From Vreelandella populi (GTDB taxonomy: Bacteria > Pseudomonadota > Gammaproteobacteria > Pseudomonadales > Halomonadaceae), in contig NZ_RZHE01000004.1 in assembly GCF_003989825.1 (NCBI RefSeq), positions 248,001 to 312,000 of the forward strand: a stretch of DNA of 64,000 nucleotides. The letters are read 5' to 3'. Position numbers and translations under genes: made by a program. Positions 8,557-17,555 of the stretch are shown one piece after another. Position 1 is the first letter of the stretch; the number at the start of each line of letters is the position of its first letter. The notes under the pieces were generated by a model, which had not been told where the DNA came from, searched no databases, and was given only the letters and a program-made list of their open reading frames with translations.

Positions 8557-9078
8557 TTATTCAGCTGTCCAGAAAATATAGTCAGCCTGATAGGTCACCA
8601 CCGCAGTAGCACCGTCATGATCGCTATCACAGGTAACGTCCGGCGCTACACCGCCCTCGGTATTCAAGCGTTGAATGTAGCTAACGCCTGTCATTGCACC
8701 TTCACCTTCAGCAGGGTTGGCTTCTACCAATTGAAGGGGAATGTTGCCGTCACCGTTGGGTGCGGTCGCTAACTGGGTACCGGTGATTTTAGAACCGTCC
8801 AGCGCCTCCCAAGTAGCCGGGGGGCCGTAGTAGCTGCCTACCTGACTGCCATCGTTATCATTTAGCGCGGCATGAGGACCTTTGAAAACCCACGCCATAT
8901 CACCAGAATCATTGGTTTCACACATATAGGTAATTGCGCCGACCCCTACGGTTTCGAGCGCAACGGTGTTGCCGTCCGGTACTTGGACATCCGCTGGCGT
9001 TTCGGCCAGAGCGGCATGACTGAAGGATGCGATCAGAGCTGCACCTAGTGCGGTACGCGTTAGATGTTTAATGGTCAT
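8557..9078 (-). CDS. DUF3455 family secreted protein
   Basis: A 173-residue protein with a clear signal peptide (about residues 1-25, ending SHAALA). The mature part matches DUF3455: ITYMCE near the start, GSYYGPPATWEALDGSKITG in the middle and YIQRLNTEGGVAPDVTC near the end. Two Cys (YMCE and DVTC) could form a disulfide. The biochemical role of the family is unknown. It is first in a minus-strand cluster with the ECF sigma and anti-sigma genes, and its upstream region carries a SigK-like promoter pattern, so it is probably the output gene of that system. The mature protein is rich in Asp and Glu, as expected for an exported protein of a halophile. Confidence 0.85.
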   Translation of the reverse strand: MTIKHLTRTALGAALIASFSHAALAETPADVQVPDGNTVALETVGVGAITYMCETNDSGDMAWVFKGPHAALNDNDGSQVGSYYGPPATWEALDGSKITGTQLATAPNGDGNIPLQLVEANPAEGEGAMTGVSYIQRLNTEGGVAPDVTCDSDHDGATAVVTYQADYIFWTAE

Positions 9079-9130
9079 ATTCAGTCTCCTTAAGGATTAT
9101 TATCAACCACCGTAAATAGTGGCTGTATAG

Positions 9131-9160
9131 GGAATACACGCGAGGAGACGTTTTGGATGC
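9131..9160 (-). promoter_or_regulatory. Candidate ECF sigma promoter for the DUF3455 gene
   Basis: On the minus strand GCATCC (9160-9155) is followed about 15 bases later by CGTGTATTCC (9140-9131). This resembles the CCATCC / CCGAATA type known for SigK-like factors. It lies 50-80 bases before the start codon. The match is by eye only. Confidence 0.4.
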
Positions 9161-9189
9161 AGTCTTTTTAAAATTTTTGTAATTACGCT

Positions 9190-9223
9190 AAAAAACAAAA
9201 GGGCCGTTGCGTAAACGGCCCTT
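9190..9223 (-). terminator. Terminator after gap
   Basis: The stem AAGGGCCGTT / AACGGCCCTT, with a short loop, is followed on the minus strand by a T-rich run. It starts about 40 bases after the gap stop. Confidence 0.85.
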
Positions 9224-9263
9224 CTAACAGCGCTGAGAATACAGCTAATCGAACGCTAAACGC

Positions 9264-10268
9264 TTACTCAGCGGTTGTCTGCATGGCGATCGCCGTATCC
9301 AGCATGCGGTTGGAGAAGCCCCACTCGTTGTCGTACCACGCCATCACTTTAACCAGGCGCCCGTTCACACGCGTATGGTTAGCATCAAATGTCGATGAAT
9401 GTGCGTCATGGTTGAAGTCGATAGACACCAGTGGCTGAGCATTCACCGCCAGCACGCTCGAATTGGCGGCCGCTTTTTCGATGATCTGATTGATCTCTTC
9501 CTTGCTGGTGTCACGGCCTGCGGTAAAAGTCAGGTCCACTAACGACACGTTGATTACCGGCACACGTACCGCCAACCCATCCAGCTTGCCTTCAAGCTCG
9601 GGCAGTACCAATCCAACCGCGGCGGCGGCCCCGGTTTTGGTCGGGATCATGGAGTGCGTCGCGCTACGTGCGCGGTACGGATCTGAGTGATAAACGTCTG
9701 ACAGATTCTGATCATTGGTGTAGGCGTGAACTGTGGTCATCAAACCGTTTTCGATACCCACCGTATCGTTTAACGCTTTAGCCACTGGCGCCAGGCAGTT
9801 GGTTGTGCAGGATGCGTTGGATACCACCTTGTGTTCGGCAGTCAGCACGCTGTCATTCACCCCGTAGACAATCGTCGCGTCAGCATCAGAGCTGGGCGCT
9901 GAAATCAACACCCGGCTGGCGCCCGCTTCCAGATGCTTGGCGGCGGCCTCGCGCTTGGTAAACAGCCCCGTGCACTCCATGACCAGATCGATATTCATGG
10001 AGGCCCAGGGAAGCTTGGCAGGATCGCGTTCTGACGAGATAGCAATGCGGTCACCATCGACACTGATACTTTCCGCATCGTGCTCTACAGTGAAGGGAAA
10101 ATGCCCATGCACGGTGTCGTGGCGCAGTAGATGTGAATTTAACGACGGGTCGCCAAGATCATTAATCGCCACCACCTGAATCTGCTCGCGGTAGCGGTTT
10201 TCATAAAGCGCTCGAAGTACGTTACGACCGATCCGGCCAAACCCGTTAATAGCAACTCTGATAGTCAT
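9264..10268 (-). CDS. gap: Glyceraldehyde-3-phosphate dehydrogenase, type I
   Basis: Interconverts glyceraldehyde 3-phosphate and 1,3-bisphosphoglycerate with NAD+. Its 334 residues show the NAD-binding INGFGRIGR, Asp37 in AINDL (NAD preference), the catalytic Cys154 in [12 protein letters not shown], and the C-terminal [11 protein letters not shown]. It is divergent from pyk, with two HexR-type palindromes in the 257 bases between them. In Entner-Doudoroff users this arrangement makes gap and pyk part of the KDPG-responsive lower pathway. Erythrose-4-phosphate dehydrogenase is a less likely alternative because the sequence follows ordinary GapA. Confidence 0.96.
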   Translation of the reverse strand: MTIRVAINGFGRIGRNVLRALYENRYREQIQVVAINDLGDPSLNSHLLRHDTVHGHFPFTVEHDAESISVDGDRIAISSERDPAKLPWASMNIDLVMECTGLFTKREAAAKHLEAGASRVLISAPSSDADATIVYGVNDSVLTAEHKVVSNASCTTNCLAPVAKALNDTVGIENGLMTTVHAYTNDQNLSDVYHSDPYRARSATHSMIPTKTGAAAAVGLVLPELEGKLDGLAVRVPVINVSLVDLTFTAGRDTSKEEINQIIEKAAANSSVLAVNAQPLVSIDFNHDAHSSTFDANHTRVNGRLVKVMAWYDNEWGFSNRMLDTAIAMQTTAE

Positions 10269-10306
10269 ACTGACACCTCACGCTCAGTGGTGAACGGCTT
10301 CATTTC

Positions 10307-10321
10307 GGTAAAAAAATTACC
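10307..10321. promoter_or_regulatory. Weaker HexR-like operator on the gap side
   Basis: GGTAAAAAAATTACC is a perfect palindrome around a central A, sharing the inner GTAA...TTAC of HexR sites but with G/C ends. It lies 39 bases before the gap start, mirroring the weak site near zwf. Confidence 0.5.
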
Positions 10322-10399
10322 AAAAAGACACTTTAATGACGCCTTAAAGGCTCAAAAATGGCTGAAACCGGTTATTTCGCAACTACTTAACCATTCATA

Positions 10400-10414
10400 T
10401 GTAGTAAAATTACT
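10400..10414. promoter_or_regulatory. HexR-type operator between gap and pyk
   Basis: TGTAGTAAAATTACT matches TGTARTWWWAYTACA at all but the last base. It lies 112 bases before pyk and 132 before gap. Confidence 0.8.
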
Positions 10415-10525
10415 ATATTATAACCGAGGCCGTCTATACCTTCATCATGACAATTGCATCAATATTCTGATCCCTGACAACGCTGGTTTTTACGATTTAT
10501 TAGCAATATTTAAGGAGAACCCGTC

Positions 10526-12004
10526 ATGAATTCATCGAACTCACCTATGCCGCTTCGTCGTACCAAGATAGTTGCCACATTAGGTCCTGCCAGCGACCGC
10601 CCAGGCGTGCTTGAAGCGATGATCAAAGCGGGGGTCGACGTAGTTCGCCTTAACTTTTCTCACGGCTCGCCTGACGATCATCGCCGCCGCCTGCAGGACG
10701 TTCGCGATATTGCGCAGCGCTTAGGCAAATGCGTTGCCGCGTTAGGCGATTTGCAGGGCCCCAAAATCCGCATCGCTCGCTTTGCCGAAGGCCCTATTCA
10801 TTTAGAAGCGGGGCAGCCGTTTATTCTGGATATGGCGCTCGACACCCATGCTGGCAATAGCGAACGCGTAGGCTGCGACTACCCGGCACTGATTGATGAT
10901 GTCTCCCCCGGCGACCGTTTGCTGCTGGATGATGGTCGCGTGGTATTGGATGTGACGTCCATTGCAGGCCAGGAAATACACACCAATGTGCATGTGGGTG
11001 GCAAACTCTCCAATAATAAGGGCATCAATAAGCAAGGCGGCGGCCTTTCCGCCCCGGCCTTGACCGACAAGGATCGAGCCGATTTAAAAACCGCCGTGGA
11101 AATCGGCGTGGATTATTTAGCGGTTTCCTTTCCGCGCTCGGCGGCCGATATGCAGGAAGCACGTGCATTGCTTGGCGAAGAAGGTAAGGAAATTGGCCTG
11201 GTTGCCAAGCTGGAGCGTGCCGAAGCGGTTGCGGATGACGAAACGCTGGATGGAATTATCATCGCCTCAGAAGCAGTAATGGTGGCCCGTGGTGACCTGG
11301 GCGTAGAAATAGGCGATGAAGCGCTGATTGGCACCCAAAAGCGCATCATCAAGCATGCCCGTACGCTTAACCGCGCAGTGATTACCGCGACCCAAATGAT
11401 GGAGTCGATGATCGAGTCGCCGCTGCCGACCCGTGCCGAGGTGTTCGATGTGGCCAACGCCGTGCTGGATGCCACCGACGCCGTCATGCTTTCCGCAGAA
11501 ACCGCCGCTGGTGAGTTTCCGGTAGAAACCGTTGAAGCCATGGACCGGGTTTGCCTGGGCGCCGAGCGCGAGCGGCTGGCGCAGTCGTCCGGTCACCGCA
11601 TGCATGAAGGTTTTGAGCGCATGGATGAAACCATCGCCCTTTCGGCTATGTACGCCGCCAACCATTTAACCGGCGTCAGCGCGATTGCCTGCATGACCTC
11701 CACCGGTTATACGCCGCTTATCGCCTCGCGCATTCGTTCAGGTTTACCGATTGTCGGCCTGGCCCATAGCCCCGTTGCCCAGCGACGCATGGCACTTTAT
11801 CGTGGTGTGGTTTCACTTCCCTTCGATACCACGCAGATGGAACCCACCGAGGTAAACCAGGAAGCGCTAAAATTGCTTAAAGCTTATGGATTGGCACGCC
11901 CCGGCGGACATATCATTCTTACTCGCGGCGACCATATGAATGCCCATGGCGGCACCAATACCATGAAGATTATCGCCATCGAGCCGGAAACCTTAGGAGA
12001 GTAA
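10526..12004 (+). CDS. pyk: Pyruvate kinase
   Basis: Converts phosphoenolpyruvate and ADP to pyruvate and ATP. Its 492 residues show the N-terminal RRTKIVATLGPASDRPGVLEA, the substrate-binding RLNFSHG, the B-domain insert, LVAKLERAEAV with the catalytic Lys, VARGDLGVEIG, and the C-terminal effector domain. The length and N-terminus are closest to the PykA type. ATG 10526 has AAGGAGA at a good distance. HexR-like operators precede it, and mgsA follows after 3 bases. Confidence 0.96.
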   Translation: MNSSNSPMPLRRTKIVATLGPASDRPGVLEAMIKAGVDVVRLNFSHGSPDDHRRRLQDVRDIAQRLGKCVAALGDLQGPKIRIARFAEGPIHLEAGQPFILDMALDTHAGNSERVGCDYPALIDDVSPGDRLLLDDGRVVLDVTSIAGQEIHTNVHVGGKLSNNKGINKQGGGLSAPALTDKDRADLKTAVEIGVDYLAVSFPRSAADMQEARALLGEEGKEIGLVAKLERAEAVADDETLDGIIIASEAVMVARGDLGVEIGDEALIGTQKRIIKHARTLNRAVITATQMMESMIESPLPTRAEVFDVANAVLDATDAVMLSAETAAGEFPVETVEAMDRVCLGAERERLAQSSGHRMHEGFERMDETIALSAMYAANHLTGVSAIACMTSTGYTPLIASRIRSGLPIVGLAHSPVAQRRMALYRGVVSLPFDTTQMEPTEVNQEALKLLKAYGLARPGGHIILTRGDHMNAHGGTNTMKIIAIEPETLGE

Positions 12005-12007
12005 TCA

Positions 12008-12481
12008 ATGAACGATGCCCGACCGCCTCGCCAGGCACTGCGTACCCTACCCGCTCAAAAGCGTATTGCACTGATTGCTCATGACGGTAAAAAAGAGGAG
12101 CTTTTGGAGTGGGCCGCACGCTGGCAGGATACGCTGTGTCAGCATCAGCTGATGGGTACGGGCACCACGGCCGCACGCTTAACCGATCAATTAGGTCTAA
12201 CGGTTGAAGGATTAATGAGCGGGCCACTGGGCGGCGACCAGCAGATTGGGGCACGCATCGCCGAGCAGAGGCTCGACATGCTGGTGTTCTTCTGGGACCC
12301 GTTCGCTCCGCAGCCTCACGACCCCGATGTCAAAGCGCTGCTACGCCTTGCCGCGCTGTGGAACGTACCGGTAGCCTGCAACGCAGCGAGTGCCGACTTT
12401 ATGCTGTCTTCGCCCTATTTAAGCGAAAGCTACGATATGTCGATACCTGACGCCAACGCCTGGGCCAGCGCCCGCGCTTAA
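12008..12481 (+). CDS. mgsA: Methylglyoxal synthase
   Basis: Converts dihydroxyacetone phosphate to methylglyoxal and phosphate, an overflow bypass of lower glycolysis. Its 157 residues carry the family motifs ALIAHDGKKEEL, MGTGTTAARL, SGPLGGDQQIGARI with the catalytic Asp77, and FFWDPFAPQPHDPDVKALLRLA. It begins 3 bases after pyk, so the two are almost certainly co-transcribed and share HexR-type control. A hairpin overlapping the end of the convergent fruR gene may end the transcript. Confidence 0.95.
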   Translation: MNDARPPRQALRTLPAQKRIALIAHDGKKEELLEWAARWQDTLCQHQLMGTGTTAARLTDQLGLTVEGLMSGPLGGDQQIGARIAEQRLDMLVFFWDPFAPQPHDPDVKALLRLAALWNVPVACNAASADFMLSSPYLSESYDMSIPDANAWASARA

Positions 12482-12492
12482 TGTTTTCGCTT

Positions 12493-12513
12493 AAGCGGAC
12501 TTTAAGCCCGCTT
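12493..12513. terminator. Possible shared terminator of mgsA and fruR
   Basis: AAGCGG pairs with CCGCTT around a 9-base loop, followed by GAAAAG. It overlaps the fruR stop. Stem and tail are weak. Confidence 0.4.
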
Positions 12514-13482
12514 GAAAAGATGCCGTTTGACGACCCGCTGCCCGACGCTACGACTGCCTTGGGCAGCTTCTAAAACGCTATTTAGCGTTAACGCCGCAAT
12601 CTGGTCATAATCCTGAAGTACCGAATTGACTGGCTCGGGCAAAAAATCCAGCAGGCGATGATCGCCAAAGGTGGCCAGCCGGATATGTTTGGAAAGCCCG
12701 CCGCGCTCTAAAAACGCATCGAAGACGCCTTCCATCAAGGTATACGAAGCCGTCACCAGCGCATCCACATCCTCGGGTTCGTCAAGTAACTGCTGCGCAA
12801 GCGCCATTGCCTCACTGCGCTCGTAGCGCTCTGCGCTCAAACAGACCGCTTCAATGCCCTGCTCTTTCAAGGCGGCCTTAAAACCGGCTCGGCGTTCACG
12901 GCTAATCGAAAGCCCCGGCATAGCATCCAACCAGGCGACCCGCCGAGTGTTTTCGTTAAGCACCGAGCGCGTTAACTTTTCGGCGGCGTCGTAATCATCG
13001 CTGACTACACTAACAAAATACTGGCGATCAAGCCCTCGGTCCACGCCCACTATGGCCCAACCGTCGTTGGCTAAATCCACGTAAAACGGGTCGTCATCAG
13101 ACAGGCAGCTGGCAGTAATCAGCACCTCGCAGCGTTGGGCACGCAGGGCTAACGCCAGGGCGCGCTCGCTTTGTGCGCAGTCATCTGAGCTTACAATCAG
13201 CAGCCGATAGCCTTGCTCTCGAGCGCCACGCTCCAGGCGTTTGGCCAGGCGAGCATAGCTGATATTTTCCAGATCAGGAACAATTAACCCCAACAAGCGA
13301 CTTGCCCCCCGGCGCAGCGCCGCTGCCTGAGGGTCGATCTGGTATTGGTGCTGGCGAACAACGGCCATCACCTTTTCAATCGTGGCCGCACTGATACGAC
13401 GCTGTTCCGCCTGCCCGTTGATGACATAGCTGGCCGTGGTGCGCGAAACGCCAGCAAGCCGGGCAATATCAGCTAATGTCAT
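12502..13482 (-). CDS. fruR: Fructose operon repressor, LacI family
   Basis: A 326-residue LacI-type regulator. The N-terminal helix-turn-helix (TLADIARLAGVSRTTASYVING) and the extra linker QAEQRRISAATIEKV are typical of FruR/Cra. The rest is a periplasmic-binding-like sensor domain that binds fructose 1-phosphate (or fructose 1,6-bisphosphate) in this family. It is divergent from fruB, and the 210-base gap holds a palindrome of the FruR/Cra type. It therefore probably represses fruBKA, and may repress itself. Confidence 0.93.
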   Translation of the reverse strand: MTLADIARLAGVSRTTASYVINGQAEQRRISAATIEKVMAVVRQHQYQIDPQAAALRRGASRLLGLIVPDLENISYARLAKRLERGAREQGYRLLIVSSDDCAQSERALALALRAQRCEVLITASCLSDDDPFYVDLANDGWAIVGVDRGLDRQYFVSVVSDDYDAAEKLTRSVLNENTRRVAWLDAMPGLSISRERRAGFKAALKEQGIEAVCLSAERYERSEAMALAQQLLDEPEDVDALVTASYTLMEGVFDAFLERGGLSKHIRLATFGDHRLLDFLPEPVNSVLQDYDQIAALTLNSVLEAAQGSRSVGQRVVKRHLFKRA

Positions 13483-13568
13483 GATTTTTCCTCATATAAG
13501 CCTGCGAAGTGTAACAGCGCCTTGACTACACCCCCACCAAAGTCTAAAAACACACCCCTTGTACCCTT

Positions 13569-13586
13569 TGCTGAATCGTTTCAGCA
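13569..13586. promoter_or_regulatory. FruR/Cra-type operator before fruB
   Basis: TGCTGAATCGTTTCAGCA is an 18-bp palindrome with one mismatched pair and contains the Cra/FruR core TGAAnCGnTTCA. It lies 107 bases before the chosen fruB start. The fruB frame is open across this site, which argues against a start upstream of it. Confidence 0.85.
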
Positions 13587-13692
13587 TATCATCATAAACC
13601 ACAGGCATCGTTCAATCCGAAAACTCGATGCGCCAACGCACGCTTGCGTCGCGGTCGAGTCGCTACCGGACTCGTCTTTACAGGAGAAATGC

Positions 13693-16590
13693 ATGCTTAC
13701 ACTCGGCCCTAATGACATCTTGCTGAATCGCCATGCCGACAGCTGGCAAGCGGCACTGGATGAGGCCGCCCGGGTGCTGGCTGACGCGGGGCTGGTCGAC
13801 TCAGCCTACCGCGACGGCTTGCATGCCCGTGAAGCGCAGTCATCTACTTACTTGGGTAATGCTATTGCCATTCCCCATGGCACACCGGAAAGTCGCCAGC
13901 ACGTTAAACGTACCGGCGTTCGGGTGCTACAGTTTCCTAAAGGCGTTGACTGGCACGATGGGCATCGCGTTTACGTGCTGGTGACCATTGCGGCGCAAAA
14001 TGACGAGCACTTGGATATCCTGCGCGCGCTGACTCACGTACTCGACCGTGACGGCGTGGCAAAAGCGCTGGCGGCGGCAGGCTCAGCTGAAGAGGTTGCC
14101 CGCCTGCTCTCCAAGTCCGTTCCCACGCCTAAGCTTGATAGCGACACCCTGTGCCTGCAGTTTCCCGCCCAGAGCGTTCAGGAACTGGCCGTGGCTGCCG
14201 CTGCCCGCTTGCGCCAGAGCGGCTGCGTGGATAACCGTTTTATTGCCGATATTGCTGAACAACCGCCGGTGTGGCTAGGCGATGGCTTCTGGCTTGCCAG
14301 CAGCGCCAGCGGAGTCGGACAACCGGCGCTGGGTATTGCCACCCCGGCTGATTCGCACCTCACTGAAAACGGCCATGCGCTACACGCACTGTTCTGCCTT
14401 GCCGCCCAAGGCGACTATCACCGCCCACTGCTGGAACAGCTTCAGGCCGTGCTTGAAAATACCCATAGCCAGGCGCTGCTGGAGGCTTCTACTTCGCAGG
14501 TGCTGGCTCAATTAGCGGGCGAAACCGCCAATACGCATACCCTGCGCGTACGCGTGCTAAACCCCCACGGCCTGCACGCTCGCCCGGCCAAGCAGTTGGT
14601 GCAGGTAGCGCGCGCCCAGGCAGTCCCGGTGAACGTGCGCCTGGAGGAAGGCAGCCCGGCGAGCGTTTCAGCGGCAAGCCTGACCAAGGTAATTGGCCTG
14701 GGCGCACGGCGCGGCCAGTGGCTGGTACTTTCCGCCGAAGGCAGCGAAGCCCCGCAGGCACTTGCAGCAGTAGCCCGCGCCATTGAAAACGGCCTTGGCG
14801 AGAAGGTAACACCCTTCGACAGTGGCCGCGAACGCCTGACGCCCCAGCACACACATCAGGAACCCGCCGTTGAACCGCTGGCAGCGGATACGCCGCATAC
14901 TGCCATTGCGGCTTCGCCAGGTCTGGCGATTGGGCCGGTGTTTGTGATTCGCCCCCAGCATTTTGATTACCCTGAGCACGCCGCTAACCCGGACCGCGAG
15001 CTGACCCGACTGCACAATGCGGTTCAGGAAGGTATTGCTCAGTTGGAAGCCTTGGTGCGCAATGCCGCTGGCGGCGAAGTTGCCGATATTCTCTCCATGC
15101 ATGAAGAGATGCTGGACGACCCCGAGCTTCACCGCGCCGCCGAAGACGCCATTCGCGAAGGCCGCACGGCAGAAGCCGCTTGGTGGGATGCCATTGAAAC
15201 CGCCGCCCACGCCCAGGAAATGCTGGCTGACCGCCTGCTCGCCGAGCGCGCCGCCGACCTGCGCGATGTAGGCCGCCGGGTGCTGAGTATTCTATGCGAT
15301 ATCCAACTGCCCGAGCCGCCCGACCACCCCTACATTCTGGTGATGGATGATATCGGCCCTTCTGACGTTGCCCGCCTGGATACCTCACGCGTACGCGGCC
15401 TGCTGACCGAGCGCGGCGGCGCCACGGCCCATAGCGCCATTCTGGCCCGTGCGCTGGGTATCCCCGCGGTAGTAGGCGCAGGCAAAGCGGTCATGGCGCT
15501 GACCAATACCAGCATGATGATCCTGGACGGCGAGCGAGGACGAGTGATTCCCTCACCTTCAGAGGAGCGCCTACGCCGCGCCGAACAGAACCTGCTCGAT
15601 CTGCGAGAGCGCGAAGCCGATGCCTGGGAGCAACGCTTTGAAACGGCCCAGACCCGTGACGGCCATCGCGTTGAAGTCGCGGCTAACCTGGGTAACACCG
15701 CCCATGCAGAAGACGCCGTGGAGCGCGGCGCTGAAGGCGTCGGCCTGCTGCGCACCGAGTTCCTGTTTATGGCACATTCAAGCGCGCCGGACCTTGCCAC
15801 GCAAACCGCCGAGTATCGCCAGGCAATCGATGCATTAAACGGGCGCCCGCTGGTGGCTCGCACTCTGGATGTGGGAGGCGACAAGCCGCTTCCCTACTGG
15901 CCGGTGCCCCAGGAGGACAACCCATTCCTGGGTCTGCGCGGTATTCGCCTGGCGTTGACCGAACCCGAGGTACTTGAAACCCAGCTGCGCGCCCTGCTGA
16001 TGGCGGCAGCTCCGGTAGCGGGTTCTGAAGATATGCCGCGCCCCCTGCGTATCATGCTACCCATGGTCAAGGACGTGGCCGAGTTCCGTGCCGCCAAGGC
16101 AATCTTTGATCGCCTGCTGACTGAAATACCCACAGGCGAACGTGCAAGCGACGTGCAGCTTGGTGTGATGATCGAGATCCCCTCCAGCGCCCTGCTGGCC
16201 CCCACGCTTGCCGCCGAGGTGGATTTCTTCTCGGTCGGTACCAACGATCTCACCCAGTACACCTTGGCGATCGACCGCGGCCATCCGGAGCTATCCGCCC
16301 AGGCTGACGGCCTGCACCCGGCGGTCCTGCGCTTGATTCAGATGACCGTTGACGCCGCCCACGCCCAAGGTAAATGGGTAGGTGTATGTGGCGAGCTAGC
16401 TTCTGATACCGCGGCTATCCCGGTGCTGGTGGGCCTGGGTGTCGATGAGCTTTCCGTCAGTGCGCGTCAGATCCCATTGGTGAAGGCGCGCCTGCGTGAG
16501 TTCGATTTGAGTGAGGCTCAGGCAAGTGCCCAACTGGCACTGCGTCAGGCCACCAGCGACGGCGTGCGTGATGCGCTGGAGGCACGCTAA
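13693..16590 (+). CDS. fruB: Fructose PTS multiphosphoryl transfer protein (EIIA-HPr-EI fusion)
   Basis: Carries phosphate from PEP to FruA in one cytoplasmic polypeptide. Of 965 residues, 1-145 are EIIA-Fru (His62 in IAIPHGTPE), 145-275 a degenerate linker, 283-370 an HPr domain (His295 in PHGLHARPAK), and about 405-965 enzyme I (His580 in RGGATAHSAILARALG, then the PEP-binding GLRGIRLAL). The frame is open from 13522, but ATG 13693 has AGGAGA before it, lies after the operator and gives the Pseudomonas FruB length. The stop overlaps fruK (TAATG). Fructose uptake therefore does not need a separate HPr or enzyme I. Confidence 0.96.
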   Translation: MLTLGPNDILLNRHADSWQAALDEAARVLADAGLVDSAYRDGLHAREAQSSTYLGNAIAIPHGTPESRQHVKRTGVRVLQFPKGVDWHDGHRVYVLVTIAAQNDEHLDILRALTHVLDRDGVAKALAAAGSAEEVARLLSKSVPTPKLDSDTLCLQFPAQSVQELAVAAAARLRQSGCVDNRFIADIAEQPPVWLGDGFWLASSASGVGQPALGIATPADSHLTENGHALHALFCLAAQGDYHRPLLEQLQAVLENTHSQALLEASTSQVLAQLAGETANTHTLRVRVLNPHGLHARPAKQLVQVARAQAVPVNVRLEEGSPASVSAASLTKVIGLGARRGQWLVLSAEGSEAPQALAAVARAIENGLGEKVTPFDSGRERLTPQHTHQEPAVEPLAADTPHTAIAASPGLAIGPVFVIRPQHFDYPEHAANPDRELTRLHNAVQEGIAQLEALVRNAAGGEVADILSMHEEMLDDPELHRAAEDAIREGRTAEAAWWDAIETAAHAQEMLADRLLAERAADLRDVGRRVLSILCDIQLPEPPDHPYILVMDDIGPSDVARLDTSRVRGLLTERGGATAHSAILARALGIPAVVGAGKAVMALTNTSMMILDGERGRVIPSPSEERLRRAEQNLLDLREREADAWEQRFETAQTRDGHRVEVAANLGNTAHAEDAVERGAEGVGLLRTEFLFMAHSSAPDLATQTAEYRQAIDALNGRPLVARTLDVGGDKPLPYWPVPQEDNPFLGLRGIRLALTEPEVLETQLRALLMAAAPVAGSEDMPRPLRIMLPMVKDVAEFRAAKAIFDRLLTEIPTGERASDVQLGVMIEIPSSALLAPTLAAEVDFFSVGTNDLTQYTLAIDRGHPELSAQADGLHPAVLRLIQMTVDAAHAQGKWVGVCGELASDTAAIPVLVGLGVDELSVSARQIPLVKARLREFDLSEAQASAQLALRQATSDGVRDALEAR

Positions 16591-17555
16591 TGGCTCGCGT
16601 GATATGCATCACCCTGAACCCCGCATTGGATCTGGCATTTGAGCTTGAAGAGTTAGCCTTGGGGGCGGTTAACCGCCCCAAACACGCCCAGCTTGAAGCT
16701 GCTGGAAAAGGCGTTAACGTCGCGCGGGTACTGGCCACACTCGGCCATGATGTCGTGGTAAGTGGCTTTTTGGGCCGTGATAACGATGGCCCCTTCCAGC
16801 TCGCGTTCAAGCACATGGGCGTGACGGATGCATTTGTCCGCGTGCCAGGAGAAACGCGCATCAATGCCAAGCTGGCAGAAAAGAGCGGCCGGGTGACGGA
16901 CATCAACGGCCCAGGCATTGGAGTCGATGCAGAGCAAGTGGGCATTCTGCTCGGCGCCATTGAACAGCAGCTAAACGACACCTCGGCAGACGCCATTCTG
17001 GTCGCCGGAAGCCTGCCCCCTGGCCTGAGCCTGGCAACGTTTGGTGAGCTTTTAACCCGCTTGAAAGCGACCGGTATACCGCTTTGGGTCGATACCAGTG
17101 GTGAGGCCTTGCTACGCGCTATTGAGATAGCCCCCGAGGCGGTCAAACCTAACGAACTCGAACTCGCCGACTGGGCCGGTAGCACGCTTGAGAGCCACGC
17201 AAGCCGGGTTAACGCCACCACACGGCTTAATCAAGCAGGTATAGGGCAGGCATTACTTTCTGCTGGGGCCGAGGGCGTCATCTGGGTTAACGCACGCGGA
17301 GCCTGGCAGGCAATACCTCCCAGCGTTCAAGCAGTCAACACCGTGGGCGCTGGCGACACCTTTGTGGCGGGCATGCTGCACGGTTTGCTCAGCCACCAGG
17401 GCGAAGAAGAAACCTTGCGTTTTGCCACGGCCCTCTCCGCCGAATCCGTCCGTCATGTTGGCGTGGGCACGGCCCAGGCTGACGACTTCTCCTTACTCTT
17501 AGAACGTACTCGGGTACGGCACCTGCACACAAGCCACACCGAGGGAGCCCTTTGA
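16590..17555 (+). CDS. fruK: 1-phosphofructokinase
   Basis: Phosphorylates fructose 1-phosphate, the product of FruA, to fructose 1,6-bisphosphate. It is a 321-residue PfkB/ribokinase family protein with an N-terminal TLNPALDLAFEL, GKGVNVARVLATLG, and the catalytic C-terminal NTVGAGDTFVAGML holding the base Asp. It overlaps fruB by one base and fruA by one base, so the three genes form a tightly coupled operon. Confidence 0.96.
   Translation: MARVICITLNPALDLAFELEELALGAVNRPKHAQLEAAGKGVNVARVLATLGHDVVVSGFLGRDNDGPFQLAFKHMGVTDAFVRVPGETRINAKLAEKSGRVTDINGPGIGVDAEQVGILLGAIEQQLNDTSADAILVAGSLPPGLSLATFGELLTRLKATGIPLWVDTSGEALLRAIEIAPEAVKPNELELADWAGSTLESHASRVNATTRLNQAGIGQALLSAGAEGVIWVNARGAWQAIPPSVQAVNTVGAGDTFVAGMLHGLLSHQGEEETLRFATALSAESVRHVGVGTAQADDFSLLLERTRVRHLHTSHTEGAL

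Noticed and set aside
10360..10380. GGCTGAAACCGGTTATTTCG between gap and pyk as a Cra/FruR operator
   Set aside because: The left half fits but the spacing and right half do not; the HexR-type sites explain the region better.
14489..15884. Several long minus-strand open frames inside fruB
   Set aside because: They are shadows of the GC-rich third-position bias of fruB; no ribosome binding sites or domain motifs.
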